Below the pieces are notes generated by a model. It searched no databases. It was not told the origin of the DNA and saw nothing but the letters and a program-made list of their open reading frames with translations. The translations under genes were made by a program, and so were the position numbers. From positions 25,619-89,618 of the forward strand of contig JAHDRW010000003.1 of assembly GCA_018433085.1 (NCBI GenBank): 64,000 nt of DNA, written 5' to 3'. The DNA is from Deltaproteobacteria bacterium. GTDB lineage: Bacteria; Desulfobacterota; Desulfomonilia; UBA1062. Each line of letters opens with the position of its first letter. Position 1 is the first letter of the stretch. Positions 1-8,877 of this stretch are shown in pieces.

Positions 1-1
1 C

Positions 2-1057
2 GAGCTCTTCGCGGTCATGAACGGTCTGGAGAAAAGGCACGGCGTGCAGTCGTTCTTTGTCATGGACGAAAACTTCCTGCTGCACAGGAGCCGGGCACTG
101 AGGCTGCTCGAGCTCATGGAGGAGCAGGGCAAGTCGTGGTCCCTGTTCGTCTTCTCTTCGGCCAGGGTCCTGCAGTCGTATTCCATCGAGCAGCTGGTGC
201 GCCTGGGCATCTCCTGGGTGTGGATGGGGCTCGAGGGAGAGGAGAGCTCCTACCGCAAGCTCAACGGGGTCGACACCCGGGAGCTGGTGCGCGAGCTGCA
301 GTCCCACGGCATTCGCGTCCTGGGCTCCACCATCATCGGGCTGGAAACCCATACCCCGCACAACATGGGCGCCGTGATCGACTATGCCGTAAATCACGAT
401 ACGGTCTTTCACCAGTTCATGCTCTACACGCCCATCCCGGGCACGCCCCTGTATGAGGAGCACCGGAAGAACGGCACCCTGCTGGGTGAGGGCGAGCGGC
501 CCGCAGCCGACAACCATGGGCAGTACCGGTTCAACTACATCCATGAGCACATCAGGGACGGACAGGAAACCGGGTTCCTCAAGGACGCCTTCACCCGCGA
601 CTTTCAGGTGAACGGGCCCAGCCTGGCCAGGATGATCCGGGTCATGATCAGCGGTTTGGAGCGCTACCGGAATCACCCGGACGCATGCATCCGGAAGAGG
701 TACCGGCGCGAGACGCGTGAGCTCGGGGCAACCTATGCCGCGGCCCTGTGGGCCATGGCGAGCTGGTACCGGGCCGACAGGCGGATGCACGCAAGGCTCA
801 AGGACCTGCTGAAAGACCTCTACGCCCTGTGCGGATGGAAGGCCCGGATCGCGGCCCCGCTCATGGGGATATTCGCCCGGTTCGCCATCGGCCGGGAGCA
901 GAGGCGCCTGGAGAGCGGATGGACCTACGAGCCGCCCACCTTCTGCGAGAAGAACGCCCGCGCCCTGGAGCTGGAAAGTCCCGTGCCCGCCCGAGAAAGG
1001 CCCGTACCCGTGGGGCAGCCCGTGTTCACCCCTCAGGCCGCATCCCGGCAGTCCTGA
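2..1057 (+). CDS. B12-type radical SAM protein, C-terminal part (5' truncated)
   Basis: The reading frame is open to the left edge of the window, so the N-terminus with the B12-binding domain and the CX3CX2C cluster motif lies outside. What remains looks like the second half of a radical SAM barrel: the DENFLLH segment, then a WVWMGLE strand typical of cobalamin-type radical SAM proteins (compare FGLES in the next gene), then a helical C-terminal extension of about 200 residues rich in Arg and Tyr. The next gene is also a B12-type radical SAM enzyme, so the two may act in one pathway. The substrate cannot be told. An internal ATG at 17 is probably only a methionine codon and not the start. 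Confidence 0.8.
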   Translation, partial: ELFAVMNGLEKRHGVQSFFVMDENFLLHRSRALRLLELMEEQGKSWSLFVFSSARVLQSYSIEQLVRLGISWVWMGLEGEESSYRKLNGVDTRELVRELQSHGIRVLGSTIIGLETHTPHNMGAVIDYAVNHDTVFHQFMLYTPIPGTPLYEEHRKNGTLLGEGERPAADNHGQYRFNYIHEHIRDGQETGFLKDAFTRDFQVNGPSLARMIRVMISGLERYRNHPDACIRKRYRRETRELGATYAAALWAMASWYRADRRMHARLKDLLKDLYALCGWKARIAAPLMGIFARFAIGREQRRLESGWTYEPPTFCEKNARALELESPVPARERPVPVGQPVFTPQAASRQS

Positions 1058-1313
1058 TCAGCACGCGAAAGAGGTTGAAGACTCCCGCCGGCCTTGGGCC
1101 GGGCGGCCCTTTCACGAGTTCCCCCGGCGCGTCCCCGGCCGCCGCGTGTACAAACCCCCGCACGTAACACCCGGGTTGATATTATCCTGGGAGTGGCTAT
1201 TATCTTTCTCGATGCGGCTTCTGAACAATGATGCGAAGAGCAGCCATTGATATCAGAGGGATATCCGATCATCCACCAAAAAGGCAGTGAACGGAAAGGA
1301 AGCGCGGCAGGAG
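1058..1313. other. Intergenic region between two radical SAM genes
   Basis: This gap of about 250 bases holds a GC-rich imperfect hairpin around 1085-1106 without a following T-run, and a good promoter candidate at 1176-1203. I see no gene in it. Confidence 0.4.
1176..1203 (+). promoter_or_regulatory. Candidate sigma-70 promoter for the radical SAM gene
   Basis: TTGATA at 1176-1181 is separated by 16 bases from TATTAT at 1198-1203. It lies about 110 bases before the downstream coding start in an otherwise GC-rich gap. Recognised by eye only. Confidence 0.4.
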
Positions 1314-2615
1314 ATGTCCGAGGTTGCCCTGGTCTATCCCTACGTATACCGGCACGCCCCCGACACCATGCTCTTCTATCCGCTCGGCATCGCGCAACTC
1401 GGTGCGTTGCTGCGTGAGGGGGGCGTGGACGTAGAGGTGGTGGATCTGACCTTCCGGGGCATGGACCATGCCATGGACGAGCTGGAGGCCTCCCGGCCCC
1501 GGGTCATCGGTATGTACGTGGCAATCACCATGATCGATAATGCCCGGGCACTTGCCGGCATGATCCGCGAGCGCGTGCCCGGAGCGGTCCTGGTGTGCGG
1601 CGGACCCATGCCGACGGTGAGCCCGGAGCGGTTCGTCCCCGACTTCGATGTCGTGTTCCGGGGAGAGGCCGTGCAGTCGTTTCCCCGGTTCTGTGCCGAC
1701 TATCTCAGGTCCGGCCGGCTTGAAGACATACTCTCGATGAGCGGCCGGTACCCGGGGATCTGTTTCCTTGAAAACGGCGCACTCGTCCGGGTTCCTGTCA
1801 GGCCCAGCCGCAAGAAAGAGCTCGACCGTCTGCCCGTACCCGAACTCCGGGATTTCGATCATGCCGGGTATCAGAAGTTCTGGAGGGAACACTCGGGTTT
1901 TTCGCCGGCGTGCGTTATGACCACCTATGGCTGCCCCTATGACTGTGATTTCTGCTCCAAGCCCATCTTCGGAAGATATTACCGCCCCCGGGGCATGGAG
2001 GGCATCCTGAGAGAGATCATGGCCATCCGCTCACGGGGCTACGATGGACTGTGGGTCGCCGACGACTGCTTTACCCTGGATATCGACCATGTGAGACGCT
2101 TCTGCCGGATGCTGATAAGAGAGGGCCTGCAGATGGCCTGGACCTGTCTCTCGCGGGCAGAGCCGGTGCCGGACAGAAACATCGAGCTCATGAAGCAGGC
2201 GGGGTGCCGCAGGGTCTATTTCGGCCTGGAATCGGGCAGCGACGAGGTGCTCAGGCTCATGAACAAGCATACCACCACTGAGGCCGCCGGGCTCACCGTG
2301 CGGCGCTTTTCCGAAATGGGCATCCAGACTGCGGGGTTCTTCATGATTGGATACCCCGGAGAGACGTACGAAACCATCGAAACCACCCTCCAGTGGGCCT
2401 TAAGCCTTCCGCTCGACGACATTTCCTTCACCATACCGGTTCCGCTGCCCGGCACGCGGCTCTACAAGAGGGTGTGCGGCATCCGTTCGGACATGGACTG
2501 GCAATACGAAAACGAGAACCGCATGACCTACTCCTCGGAGTTCGACGAGGAATATCTCCACAGGCGCATTGCGGAGACCCGGGAGCGGTTTTCCGCCCGC
2601 AGAAGGCCGGCTTGA
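1314..2615 (+). CDS. B12-binding domain radical SAM protein
   Basis: Probable cobalamin-dependent radical SAM enzyme. The first ~140 residues form a B12-binding-like Rossmann domain (start MSEVALVYPYV, then VCGGPMPTV and VVFRGE). The radical SAM core follows with TTYGCPYDCDFCSKP, the CX3CX2C site for the SAM-bound [4Fe-4S] cluster, and later FGLESGSDE and GFFMIGYPGET. The protein is about 433 residues, normal for the class. I prefer ATG 1314 because it starts directly on the first strand of the B12 domain. GTG 1287 is in frame and would add nine residues but has a weaker upstream site. The substrate (methylation or ring chemistry) cannot be inferred. Confidence 0.85.
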   Translation: MSEVALVYPYVYRHAPDTMLFYPLGIAQLGALLREGGVDVEVVDLTFRGMDHAMDELEASRPRVIGMYVAITMIDNARALAGMIRERVPGAVLVCGGPMPTVSPERFVPDFDVVFRGEAVQSFPRFCADYLRSGRLEDILSMSGRYPGICFLENGALVRVPVRPSRKKELDRLPVPELRDFDHAGYQKFWREHSGFSPACVMTTYGCPYDCDFCSKPIFGRYYRPRGMEGILREIMAIRSRGYDGLWVADDCFTLDIDHVRRFCRMLIREGLQMAWTCLSRAEPVPDRNIELMKQAGCRRVYFGLESGSDEVLRLMNKHTTTEAAGLTVRRFSEMGIQTAGFFMIGYPGETYETIETTLQWALSLPLDDISFTIPVPLPGTRLYKRVCGIRSDMDWQYENENRMTYSSEFDEEYLHRRIAETRERFSARRRPA

Positions 2616-2656
2616 AGGGGGGGGTTCTTTTGCGCCGGCGCCGGCCTGAGTTCAGG

Positions 2657-3430
2657 ATGTCGGACGAGGTTTCCCTGGTGCACGAGCCCGGGGCAGGGGA
2701 GGGCAAGACCGCCCGCATGGGAAAGGGACTCTTCCTGTGCGTCCGGGGAAGGATGTGCGCGGGCGGATCGGCAGGTTTCGGGACGCCGGTCTTCAGGACA
2801 GGCCGCCAGACCTTTTTCCCTTCTCTTGTCTCGTTCGCCCGCACGGGCGGACAGTCGGGCGAACTGGTGTTCGCCCTGGACCGGGCGCTTTCCTGGTACA
2901 TAGCCGGGAAAAAGGCCCCGGCCTGCCTTACCGGGATATCCGAGCTTCTGGTCGAAGTCTTCATGAGACATGCCGCTCACCAGGCTCGCCTGCTGAAGAT
3001 CCATGACCGCATCCTCTCGTTCCTGGCAGCCGAAGGCAGGATTCTTCCGGTTCAGGGTGTCGGGTCATGCCGGGTGAGCTTTCATCTCTGCGGGCCGGAT
3101 ATCCATTTCCGCATAAAGGGTTTCATGAAGGCTCCGGGCAGGCTCCTCGCGCTCAACGAGGCAGACGGGAGCTCCTTCGACCTCCTGCGTACCGGAGACA
3201 GGGTGCGGCAGGGTTCCCGCATTCCGGCCTGGGAAGAGACAGGTTTCGACACCGAGCTGGAGAGTTCGCGCCTTGGCCTCGGCCTCTCGCTCCGTCCGGA
3301 AGGAGCGGGCGCCGGGAGCTCTAGCCTGTACTGCGGCAGGGAGGTGGGGCGCGGGCTGAACTGGGCCGGGTTCGCCCTTGCGGGCGAACAGCCTGTCATG
3401 TCCTACCGGTTTGGCATCCATGCCTTATGA
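2657..3430 (+). CDS. Hypothetical protein downstream of radical SAM gene
   Basis: An open frame of 257 residues begins at ATG 2657, 41 bases after the radical SAM stop. The frame extends upstream inside that gene, but only the part from MSDEVSLVHEP onward looks coding. It contains a GGSAGFGTPVFRTGRQTFFPS block, a helical middle (about residues 70-125) and a beta-rich C-terminal half. I do not recognise the family. No signal peptide, transmembrane helix or metal motif is evident. The same-strand position suggests co-transcription with the B12 radical SAM genes. The ribosome-binding site is weak (TTCAGG). Confidence 0.55.
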   Translation: MSDEVSLVHEPGAGEGKTARMGKGLFLCVRGRMCAGGSAGFGTPVFRTGRQTFFPSLVSFARTGGQSGELVFALDRALSWYIAGKKAPACLTGISELLVEVFMRHAAHQARLLKIHDRILSFLAAEGRILPVQGVGSCRVSFHLCGPDIHFRIKGFMKAPGRLLALNEADGSSFDLLRTGDRVRQGSRIPAWEETGFDTELESSRLGLGLSLRPEGAGAGSSSLYCGREVGRGLNWAGFALAGEQPVMSYRFGIHAL

Positions 3431-3977
3431 ACCCGGCCCGGTACCGGGCGCGAGGTTGAGATCGGGCGGTGTGAAGCTACCTATATATCAAGAGACAAGG
3501 ACACGAGAGGATTTCCCCGTTGGCAGGAGGGAAAAAGGACGATTTTCTGCACAGAGCAGGCTCGATCTCATGCTCGTGGCCTCATCACGCTCATGCGGAT
3601 TCTTGGAAATTGGCGAAAGGGTGGAGCAAACCGGCCGGAAACGGCCCCTCGCCCGTACGGATGCGGTTCCTCGTGAGGCCATACCTCTGTTTATGTGAAC
3701 ACCGCTGCCTTTACCGGCAGCGAAGCTTGAGAAAAAGACCCTTGAAGCGTCCGGTTTTCCCCCGGCGGAGCTTAGATATCGGGGTCAATATCGGGGTCAG
3801 GTCAATATCGGGGTCAGGTCTCAACATATGACACTCCCTGTGTCATATGTTGAGACCTGACCCCATGACTGATTACCACTGTAGTGTTAGAGACCAAAGG
3901 GGGGGAGAAGGGCCGGGAGAATCATTCGAGGCTGCTAATAAAGAGATAAACGCCTTAAGGAAGAGAGGCGGACCGAT
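3431..3977. other. Intergenic region with palindromic element
   Basis: No convincing gene is seen. The region starts with a 14-bp palindrome (3436-3449) just after the upstream stop and contains the repeat cluster and perfect inverted repeat listed separately at 3776-3864. Short open frames here lack coding character. Confidence 0.5.
3776..3864. repeat. Perfect 25-bp inverted repeat with tandem half-repeats
   Basis: Three copies of ATATCGGGGTCA (starting at 3776, 3788 and 3805) lead into a perfect inverted repeat: arm 3810-3834, 5-base loop TCCCT, arm 3840-3864. Each arm begins or ends with the GGGGTCAGGTCTCAACATAT motif. From memory, similar GGGGTCAGGTCT palindromes flank REP-associated Y1 (IS200-type) transposase genes in many proteobacteria, so this is probably a non-autonomous palindromic element or the remnant of one. 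No transposase lies in the window. Confidence 0.7.
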
Positions 3978-4643
3978 ATGCCGGATGAAACGGAGAGCAC
4001 CGAGCCCCGCGAATCGCGCACCGCGCAGAAGATCGCCGTGGGATCGGTCGCGGAAGGAGTGGTGGGGGCGGGGGCGGCCACCATCGCGGTGATCGCGCTC
4101 ACCGGTGTATTCCCGCAGATCCTTCTCTGCGTGGCAACGATCACGGCAGGCTCCGCCCTCATGCTGCAGGGAGGGGCAATTGCCGGCAGGTTTTCCGCGC
4201 TGATTCACGATGCCTCTGCAGGCCGGATCGGAAGCACGGAGCTGGGCGGCGGCATGACGGCCGAGTTCATCGGAGGTGTGACAGGCATTGTTCTGGGCAT
4301 ACTCTCGCTTCTGAATATTTACCCCCTTGTCCTGCTTCCTGCTGCTGCCGTTGTGCTCGGCGGCGCCCTCATCCTGGGGAGCGGCATCACCGCCCGGATG
4401 AACATGCTCCTGGTAGAAAGGATAGAGTCGCGCAAGGTTGCCCGGGAAATAGCCAGGCAGGCCATATCTGCGGCCGCCGGCGTGCAGGTGCTCATCGGGG
4501 TCGGCGCCGTGACCCTGGGCATCCTCGGCCTGTCCGGCTTGAGTCCGGTGCTGCTGAGCCTGGTCGCGATCCTCGCCGTCGGGATCTCGGATCTCCTGAG
4601 CGGGACGGCATTTGCGGGCAGGCTCGTGAACATGTTTCAGTGA
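3978..4643 (+). CDS. Hypothetical multi-spanning membrane protein
   Basis: This is a 221-residue protein with a short polar N-terminus (about 18 residues, acidic) followed by roughly six hydrophobic segments rich in Gly, Ala, Ile and Leu, arranged as three similar pairs (around residues 23-60, 88-130 and 165-212). Each pair is followed by a stretch like AGRFSAL or ARMNMLL. The apparent threefold repetition suggests internal duplication of a two-helix hairpin. I do not recognise a named family. It stands alone: the palindromic element lies upstream and a degraded region downstream. The start ATG 3978 follows a GAGAGG-like purine stretch. Confidence 0.7.
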   Translation: MPDETESTEPRESRTAQKIAVGSVAEGVVGAGAATIAVIALTGVFPQILLCVATITAGSALMLQGGAIAGRFSALIHDASAGRIGSTELGGGMTAEFIGGVTGIVLGILSLLNIYPLVLLPAAAVVLGGALILGSGITARMNMLLVERIESRKVAREIARQAISAAAGVQVLIGVGAVTLGILGLSGLSPVLLSLVAILAVGISDLLSGTAFAGRLVNMFQ

Positions 4644-5037
4644 CGGGTCTTAAAGCTCATCCCGCTTTCCCCCTCGAGGCCGAAGGGGTTCCAGGATTCC
4701 CGCCGCGGTTATGCGGGCAGGCCCAAAAGGGCGGCCGAACCGTTTCATCGGCAGGACATCGGCGGTTCTTTCCCGTAGCGCGGTCCCGGCGGATTCGGCC
4801 TGCACCGGCGGTTCTTCACAGTACTCCATGACCCGGGCGATATAGGCGCGGGTTTCTCCAGAGAGGCTGCCTCCGCTCGGTTCTCCGCTTCCCATGCCCC
4901 GGTTGCAGGCCGCCGGTGTCCAGGGATCACCCCCCATACCATTTTGAGCCGTTTCAGGCAGGGGCTCCCGCCGGGGGCTCAGTGAGGGGAGGCATGGTGG
5001 AAACGACGGAGAAGGATGCATTCCCCGGCGGAAGGGC
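4644..5037. other. Gap with a degraded gene fragment
   Basis: No intact gene is seen. The minus strand carries a short stretch resembling the end of a lytic transglycosylase domain (separate entry). Confidence 0.4.
4776..4934 (-). pseudogene. Remnant of a lytic transglycosylase (SLT) domain
   Basis: Read on the minus strand, the translation contains GGDPWTPAACNRGMGS, then GGSLSGETRAYIARVMEY. This matches the layout of the C-terminal end of SLT domains (LAAYNAG, a GG, then ETRAYVxRVxxYY), but the expected AAY is AAC, the spacing is disturbed and the catalytic part is absent. I infer a decayed fragment, not a functional gene. A chance resemblance in a GC-rich open frame remains possible. Confidence 0.35.
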
Positions 5038-5457
5038 CTACTGGATGGTCTTGCCGACCGCCTGTCCGATATCCTGGGCCTGCTGCTCGTTCACGGCCTT
5101 GCGGGCCTGCTCGAAGATCGTGCTCTCCTCCTCTTCGAGGTGGTGTTCCGTCACCTCCTTGAGTACCTTCATCTTAGGCATCCAGTGCTCATCGCTGAGA
5201 GACAGACCTTCGAGCTCCTCCAGCAGGAGCCTGGTGACGTGATGCTCCTCGATCGATTCCAGGGCGGGCTCATGGGTGCTCCGTTCCTGTTCGAGGACCG
5301 GGTAGAAGAAGCTTTCTTCGGCCTTCATATGGGCATCGAGCCTGTTCTTCAACAGAGAGAACATTTCCATCCCGGCCTGCCCCTTCTTTTCCATGAACTC
5401 GGAGAACATACTTCTGATTCTGTCATGATCATTCTTGAGTACCGAATAGACATCCAT
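5038..5457 (-). CDS. Hemerythrin HHE domain protein
   Basis: This 139-residue all-helical protein has the hemerythrin-like pattern of a non-haem di-iron site: His11 in the first helix, HMKAE (His43, Glu47), EEHH (His72/73) and HHLEEE (His105/106, Glu110). Such cytoplasmic proteins bind O2 or NO, or act in iron and oxidative or nitrosative stress; the ligand here is not known. The single domain fills the whole protein, with no signal or receiver domain. It is the last of several minus-strand stress-type genes (DUF2267, SDR), separated from the next by about 190 bases. The start is ATG 5457. Confidence 0.9.
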   Translation of the reverse strand: MDVYSVLKNDHDRIRSMFSEFMEKKGQAGMEMFSLLKNRLDAHMKAEESFFYPVLEQERSTHEPALESIEEHHVTRLLLEELEGLSLSDEHWMPKMKVLKEVTEHHLEEEESTIFEQARKAVNEQQAQDIGQAVGKTIQ

Positions 5458-5649
5458 TGATTTTCCCCCTTGCCGAGGTTATTGCCGTGCTTCCCGTCCT
5501 TTGGTCTCCGGCGCCGCGTATCTTTTCGGCCCGCCCCATCCTTCCACTCTCCGCCAGCCGTCCGCGCGGCTGGCCGCTCGTGGAAACACGCAGGGAGGGT
5601 GCACGGACAAGGACACTCCTATGGCGCTCACGACCGGCCGACAGGTGCT

Positions 5650-6075
5650 TCAGTGCCAGATTTCCCTGACATCCCCGGGCAACATGTTTTTCACGTCCTT
5701 GATCTCCCCTTTGGAGATTTTCTTTCCCAAGACGGAAAAGACGCCTCGCGCGGCCCGCTCGGGGTCCACTCCCGGTGTCCGGGCAAGGTCTCTCTTCATG
5801 AGAGCGAAGAATTCGTCTTTATGCCGCGCCTTGGCAGGTTTGTTCGAGGGGTCGTATCCCTCGTAGTACAGACCCCTGATGAGCATGGGAAGCTGGGCGC
5901 CCAAGTCCACCGCCTCGTCCACCACGAGCCTGTCGCGCAGGGCGTGCAGGGTGGAGTTCAGGGCGAGATAGGCCTCGTTGCGGTCTTGTGTGCCCATTTC
6001 GTCCATTATATCCTTTATCCATTCATTGGTCTGGTGAATGGTTCTTTCGAGTCCATCGATTCCTGTGGTAGTCAT
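5650..6075 (-). CDS. DUF2267 domain protein
   Basis: A 141-residue soluble protein starting MTTTGIDGLERTIHQT. The order of elements (a helix with NEWIKDIMDEMG, the NEAYLALNSTLHALRDRL block, LGAQLPMLIRGLYYEGYDP, and a second half with FFALMKRDLA and RGVFSVLGKKIS) is that of the DUF2267 family, a duplicated helical domain of unknown function common in stress-gene clusters. The open frame runs further upstream but the start is fixed by AAAGGAG eight bases before ATG 6075. It lies 41 bases after the SDR gene on the same strand, suggesting one operon. Confidence 0.85.
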   Translation of the reverse strand: MTTTGIDGLERTIHQTNEWIKDIMDEMGTQDRNEAYLALNSTLHALRDRLVVDEAVDLGAQLPMLIRGLYYEGYDPSNKPAKARHKDEFFALMKRDLARTPGVDPERAARGVFSVLGKKISKGEIKDVKNMLPGDVREIWH

Positions 6076-6116
6076 GACGACACTCCTTTCTTTAGAGTTG
6101 AGGGCGGACAGCGGCA

Positions 6117-6983
6117 TTACCCGTTCACGATCCGCCCGCCATTCGGATGCAGGACCTGTCCAGTCATATAGGACGCATCCTCCGATGCCAGGAACACATA
6201 GCAGGGCGCTACCTCGCTTGGCTGACCCGCACGGCCCATGGGGGTGTTGAGCCCGAAGGATGCCACGTGCTCTTCGCTGAACGAAGAGGGAACGAGCGGC
6301 GTCCAGATCGGCCCGGGGGCCACGGCGTTCACCCGGATCCCCTTTTCGGCCAGGTTGATGGCCAGAGAGCGGGTGAAGGACACGATAGCACCCTTGGTGG
6401 ATGCATAGTCGATCAGGGTCGGGTGCCCGGTGTAGGCGACCACCGAGGCGGTGTTGATGATCGTACCGCCGCTCTTCAGATAGGCCAGGGCATGCTTGGC
6501 CATGTAGAACATGCCGAATATGTTCGATTTGAAGGTCCGGAGCCATTCATCAGCGCTGATGTCCTGGAGGTCCCGGTGAATGTGCTGCTCCGAGGCGTTG
6601 TTCACCAGGATGTCGATCCTGCCGAAGCGCTCCACGGTCTTCCGGATCGCCTCCCGGCAGAAGTCCTCGTCGCCGACATCCCCGGCCGTCAGCAGGCAGA
6701 GGCGCCCGTATTTCTCCACCTCGGAGAGGGTGCTCCTTGCATCCTCGTGCTCGTTCAGATAGACGAGGCTCACATCGGCGCCCTCCCGCGCGAACAGAAC
6801 CGCAACCGCGCGCCCGATCCCGCTGTCTCCGCCGGTAATCAGGGCCGCCCTGCCCGAGAGTTTGTCCGCCGGGCGATAGTCCTCTTTTTCCGTCTCCGGT
6901 CTGGGGGTGGTTTCCGTGCGGTGGCCCGGATGGCGATCCTGGTGCTGCGGGGGGAATGTCTGTTTTTTCTTTTGCTCACTCAT
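6117..6983 (-). CDS. SDR family oxidoreductase (YghA / general stress type)
   Basis: A short-chain dehydrogenase/reductase of 288 residues. A polar N-terminal extension of about 40 residues, rich in Gln, His and Pro, precedes the Rossmann core. The cofactor loop is TGGDSGIGRA, the NNAS strand follows, then catalytic Ser (TASVVAYTG) and YASTK with the Tyr and Lys. The long tail-like N-terminus and the C-terminal SYMTGQVLHPNGG match the YghA/YdaD-type SDRs linked to general stress. The substrate is unknown; NAD(P)H dependence is expected. Start ATG 6983 has GAGGTG about 8 bases upstream; an in-frame upstream extension to 7136 lacks support. It precedes the DUF2267 gene. Confidence 0.9.
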   Translation of the reverse strand: MSEQKKKQTFPPQHQDRHPGHRTETTPRPETEKEDYRPADKLSGRAALITGGDSGIGRAVAVLFAREGADVSLVYLNEHEDARSTLSEVEKYGRLCLLTAGDVGDEDFCREAIRKTVERFGRIDILVNNASEQHIHRDLQDISADEWLRTFKSNIFGMFYMAKHALAYLKSGGTIINTASVVAYTGHPTLIDYASTKGAIVSFTRSLAINLAEKGIRVNAVAPGPIWTPLVPSSFSEEHVASFGLNTPMGRAGQPSEVAPCYVFLASEDASYMTGQVLHPNGGRIVNG

Positions 6984-7387
6984 CTCTCGTTCACCTCGTT
7001 CGAAAGGATCGAGTCTTCGTGACTCCCGTGTGTGCCGCCGGGAATCCCGGTGGAATCCCGGAGATGAGTTGCACGGCCCGGATGCTGCCTCCGATGGATG
7101 CATTTGCTGTCCGGTGAGGCTGTCTTCTCTGCGCATGGGCCTTCCTTTTCCAGGCGTACTGCTGAAAAGGACGGTCTCATGCGACAGGATCAGCGCGGGA
7201 ATACGCCGGGCCGGAACCGGCAGGGTATGCGGCGACGCTGCATGCCGGGGCCGGGCGCTCCCACGCGATCCCTGTACGGGAATCGTCCGTCAGGGAGAAG
7301 GTTGCAACGAGCATGCCACGGCCGCGGCATTCCGGTCATTGCCCGGTAGACATGGCCGCGGAAGATTTGAGAAAGATTCGAAGCAGG
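6984..7387. other. Intergenic region without recognised gene
   Basis: About 400 bases between two minus-strand genes. Open frames here lack recognisable proteins. Only the terminator-like hairpin at its right edge is notable. Confidence 0.4.
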
Positions 7388-7423
7388 AACTCTTCGGGGG
7401 ATGCGACTATCCCCCGAAGAGTT
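7388..7423 (-). terminator. Perfect 15-bp hairpin overlapping a stop codon
   Basis: Arms 7388-7402 and 7409-7423 are perfectly complementary around a 6-base loop. On the minus strand the stop codon of the FMN reductase gene (7407-7409) lies in the loop region, so the last codons form one arm. The tail after the hairpin is only moderately T-rich (GTTCCTGCTTC), so a terminator or an mRNA 3'-end stabiliser are both possible. Confidence 0.5.
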
Positions 7424-8480
7424 CTTTCATGCGCGTCAGGAGATCCAGATCCCCCCGGGCCGTGTATTTCTGCTCCAGAAACATCTGCTGGCCGTCGGAC
7501 TTGTTGCACAGGATATCCATCCACAGGTCGAAATCGCTCCGGATGGTGAGGCCGGGCGAGTCTGCCGCGCCCTCTGCCGCCTGGATCGTTCCGTTGCCTA
7601 TGACGAGACGGCACGAGCCCTCGTGCCTTCCGCTGAAGTCGAACTGGATGACCGAGCTCATGCCTTGAGCGGCCCCGGGCACGAAGGCCGCCCGCATAAG
7701 CGTCATGAACTCGCCGGGATTCTCCGGCCTGGGCACGAGGCCCTTCTCGTGGAACTCGCTCACCGTGACGCCTTCGCGGATGCAGGTCTTCCACATCATG
7801 TCGCCCGCCTGGAGGAAGAGCCGGGGATCCTCGTGCATGTCGCGGGTGATCCGCGACATGGTCTCATCAGAGACAGTGCCCTGCTCCACGATCTCCATGC
7901 CCGCCCGGCGGGTCGCGTCAAGGACCTCGGTCGCCGTGTGCCTCAGGGAGGGGACGGTCAGTGCCTCGGCCATGGGCCGGTAGATCTCGGCCGCAAGTAT
8001 CCCGAACCGGCCGTACAGGAACCTGACCCAGGACGAGAGCTGGTCGAAGACCGAGTGCTCGGGAAATCCCGCCACGGAGAGAAAGGCGACCCGGGGATGC
8101 CTGTGGCGCAGCGGATGGAGCGTCTCCTTTCCCACGGAGATGAAAAATGGCTGGAGCACAGGCAGGGTGCGTTCGATGAAGGCCTTCATGTCCGCGTTGA
8201 TGGTGAAGTGGTACAGTGGGAAGGCATAGACGGCCAGATCGGCCTCCAGCCACTTGGGGAAGAGTTCTGCGGTCATGTCGTCCTTGATGGCGCACACCCC
8301 GGGGGTGGTGGTCCAGCAACACATGCATCCCCTGCATGTCCGGACCTTTTTCTCCCGCAGATCCACCACGTCCACCTCGGCCCCTGCCTCCCGCATTCCC
8401 TCCACCAGGGCATTGAGCATGATCTTGGACTTGCTCATCCCGTCACTTCTCGGACTCCCGTTCAGTGCCAGCACCTTCAT
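7407..8480 (-). CDS. NADPH-dependent FMN reductase with C-terminal SCP2 domain
   Basis: A 357-residue two-domain protein. Residues 1 to about 200 are a flavodoxin-like FMN reductase: LALNGSPR is the FMN phosphate loop, and FPLYHF lies near the flavin. A cysteine cluster, CRGCMCCW...GVC (Cys49, 52, 55 and 63), matches the iron-sulfur flavoprotein (Isf) spacing and suggests an added [4Fe-4S] cluster. Residues about 250-357 resemble an SCP2 sterol-carrier domain (SSVIQFDFSGRHEGS, then SDFDLWMDIL). The combination suggests a redox enzyme with a hydrophobic-ligand pocket; this is inference. GAAGGAGG precedes ATG 8480. The gene stands alone between two gaps of about 400 bases. Confidence 0.88.
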   Translation of the reverse strand: MKVLALNGSPRSDGMSKSKIMLNALVEGMREAGAEVDVVDLREKKVRTCRGCMCCWTTTPGVCAIKDDMTAELFPKWLEADLAVYAFPLYHFTINADMKAFIERTLPVLQPFFISVGKETLHPLRHRHPRVAFLSVAGFPEHSVFDQLSSWVRFLYGRFGILAAEIYRPMAEALTVPSLRHTATEVLDATRRAGMEIVEQGTVSDETMSRITRDMHEDPRLFLQAGDMMWKTCIREGVTVSEFHEKGLVPRPENPGEFMTLMRAAFVPGAAQGMSSVIQFDFSGRHEGSCRLVIGNGTIQAAEGAADSPGLTIRSDFDLWMDILCNKSDGQQMFLEQKYTARGDLDLLTRMKELFGG

Positions 8481-8877
8481 GATAAGCCTCCTTCTTCGTC
8501 ATTTATTGAATATAACAACACCGGTTCCCCGTACCAGCGCGATACGACCGGTTTCGCGGGCCATGCCCGGGTGCGCAGTGCCTTCACCGGTAAAAAATCT
8601 TATAGCATCTGTCGAGCAGAAAGGCGACTGAGACGATGTCAGTGATAAATCCCGTTCTTGGCCTATCGGGCGGCCGTATGTTCACCCCGGCGGCAGTCCG
8701 GTCGCTGAATCCGCTTGGCTCCCGCCGTGTCACGAGGCCCCGCGAGCCGGAAAATAATGTCTCGCCGGACCCGGACCCTTCACCCCTCCCTCTGCAACGC
8801 GGGCTCACATCTCCTCGAGAACTCCGGGGTGGGGAGAATCATCCGATATTTTTCAGCATGGGCTGTACAGGGCCTTG
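8481..8877. other. Intergenic region without recognised gene
   Basis: Nothing coding is convincing. The part nearest 8500-8520 (ATTTATTGAATATAACAAC) is AT-rich and is the likely minus-strand promoter area for the FMN reductase gene, but no well-spaced hexamer pair stands out. Confidence 0.35.
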
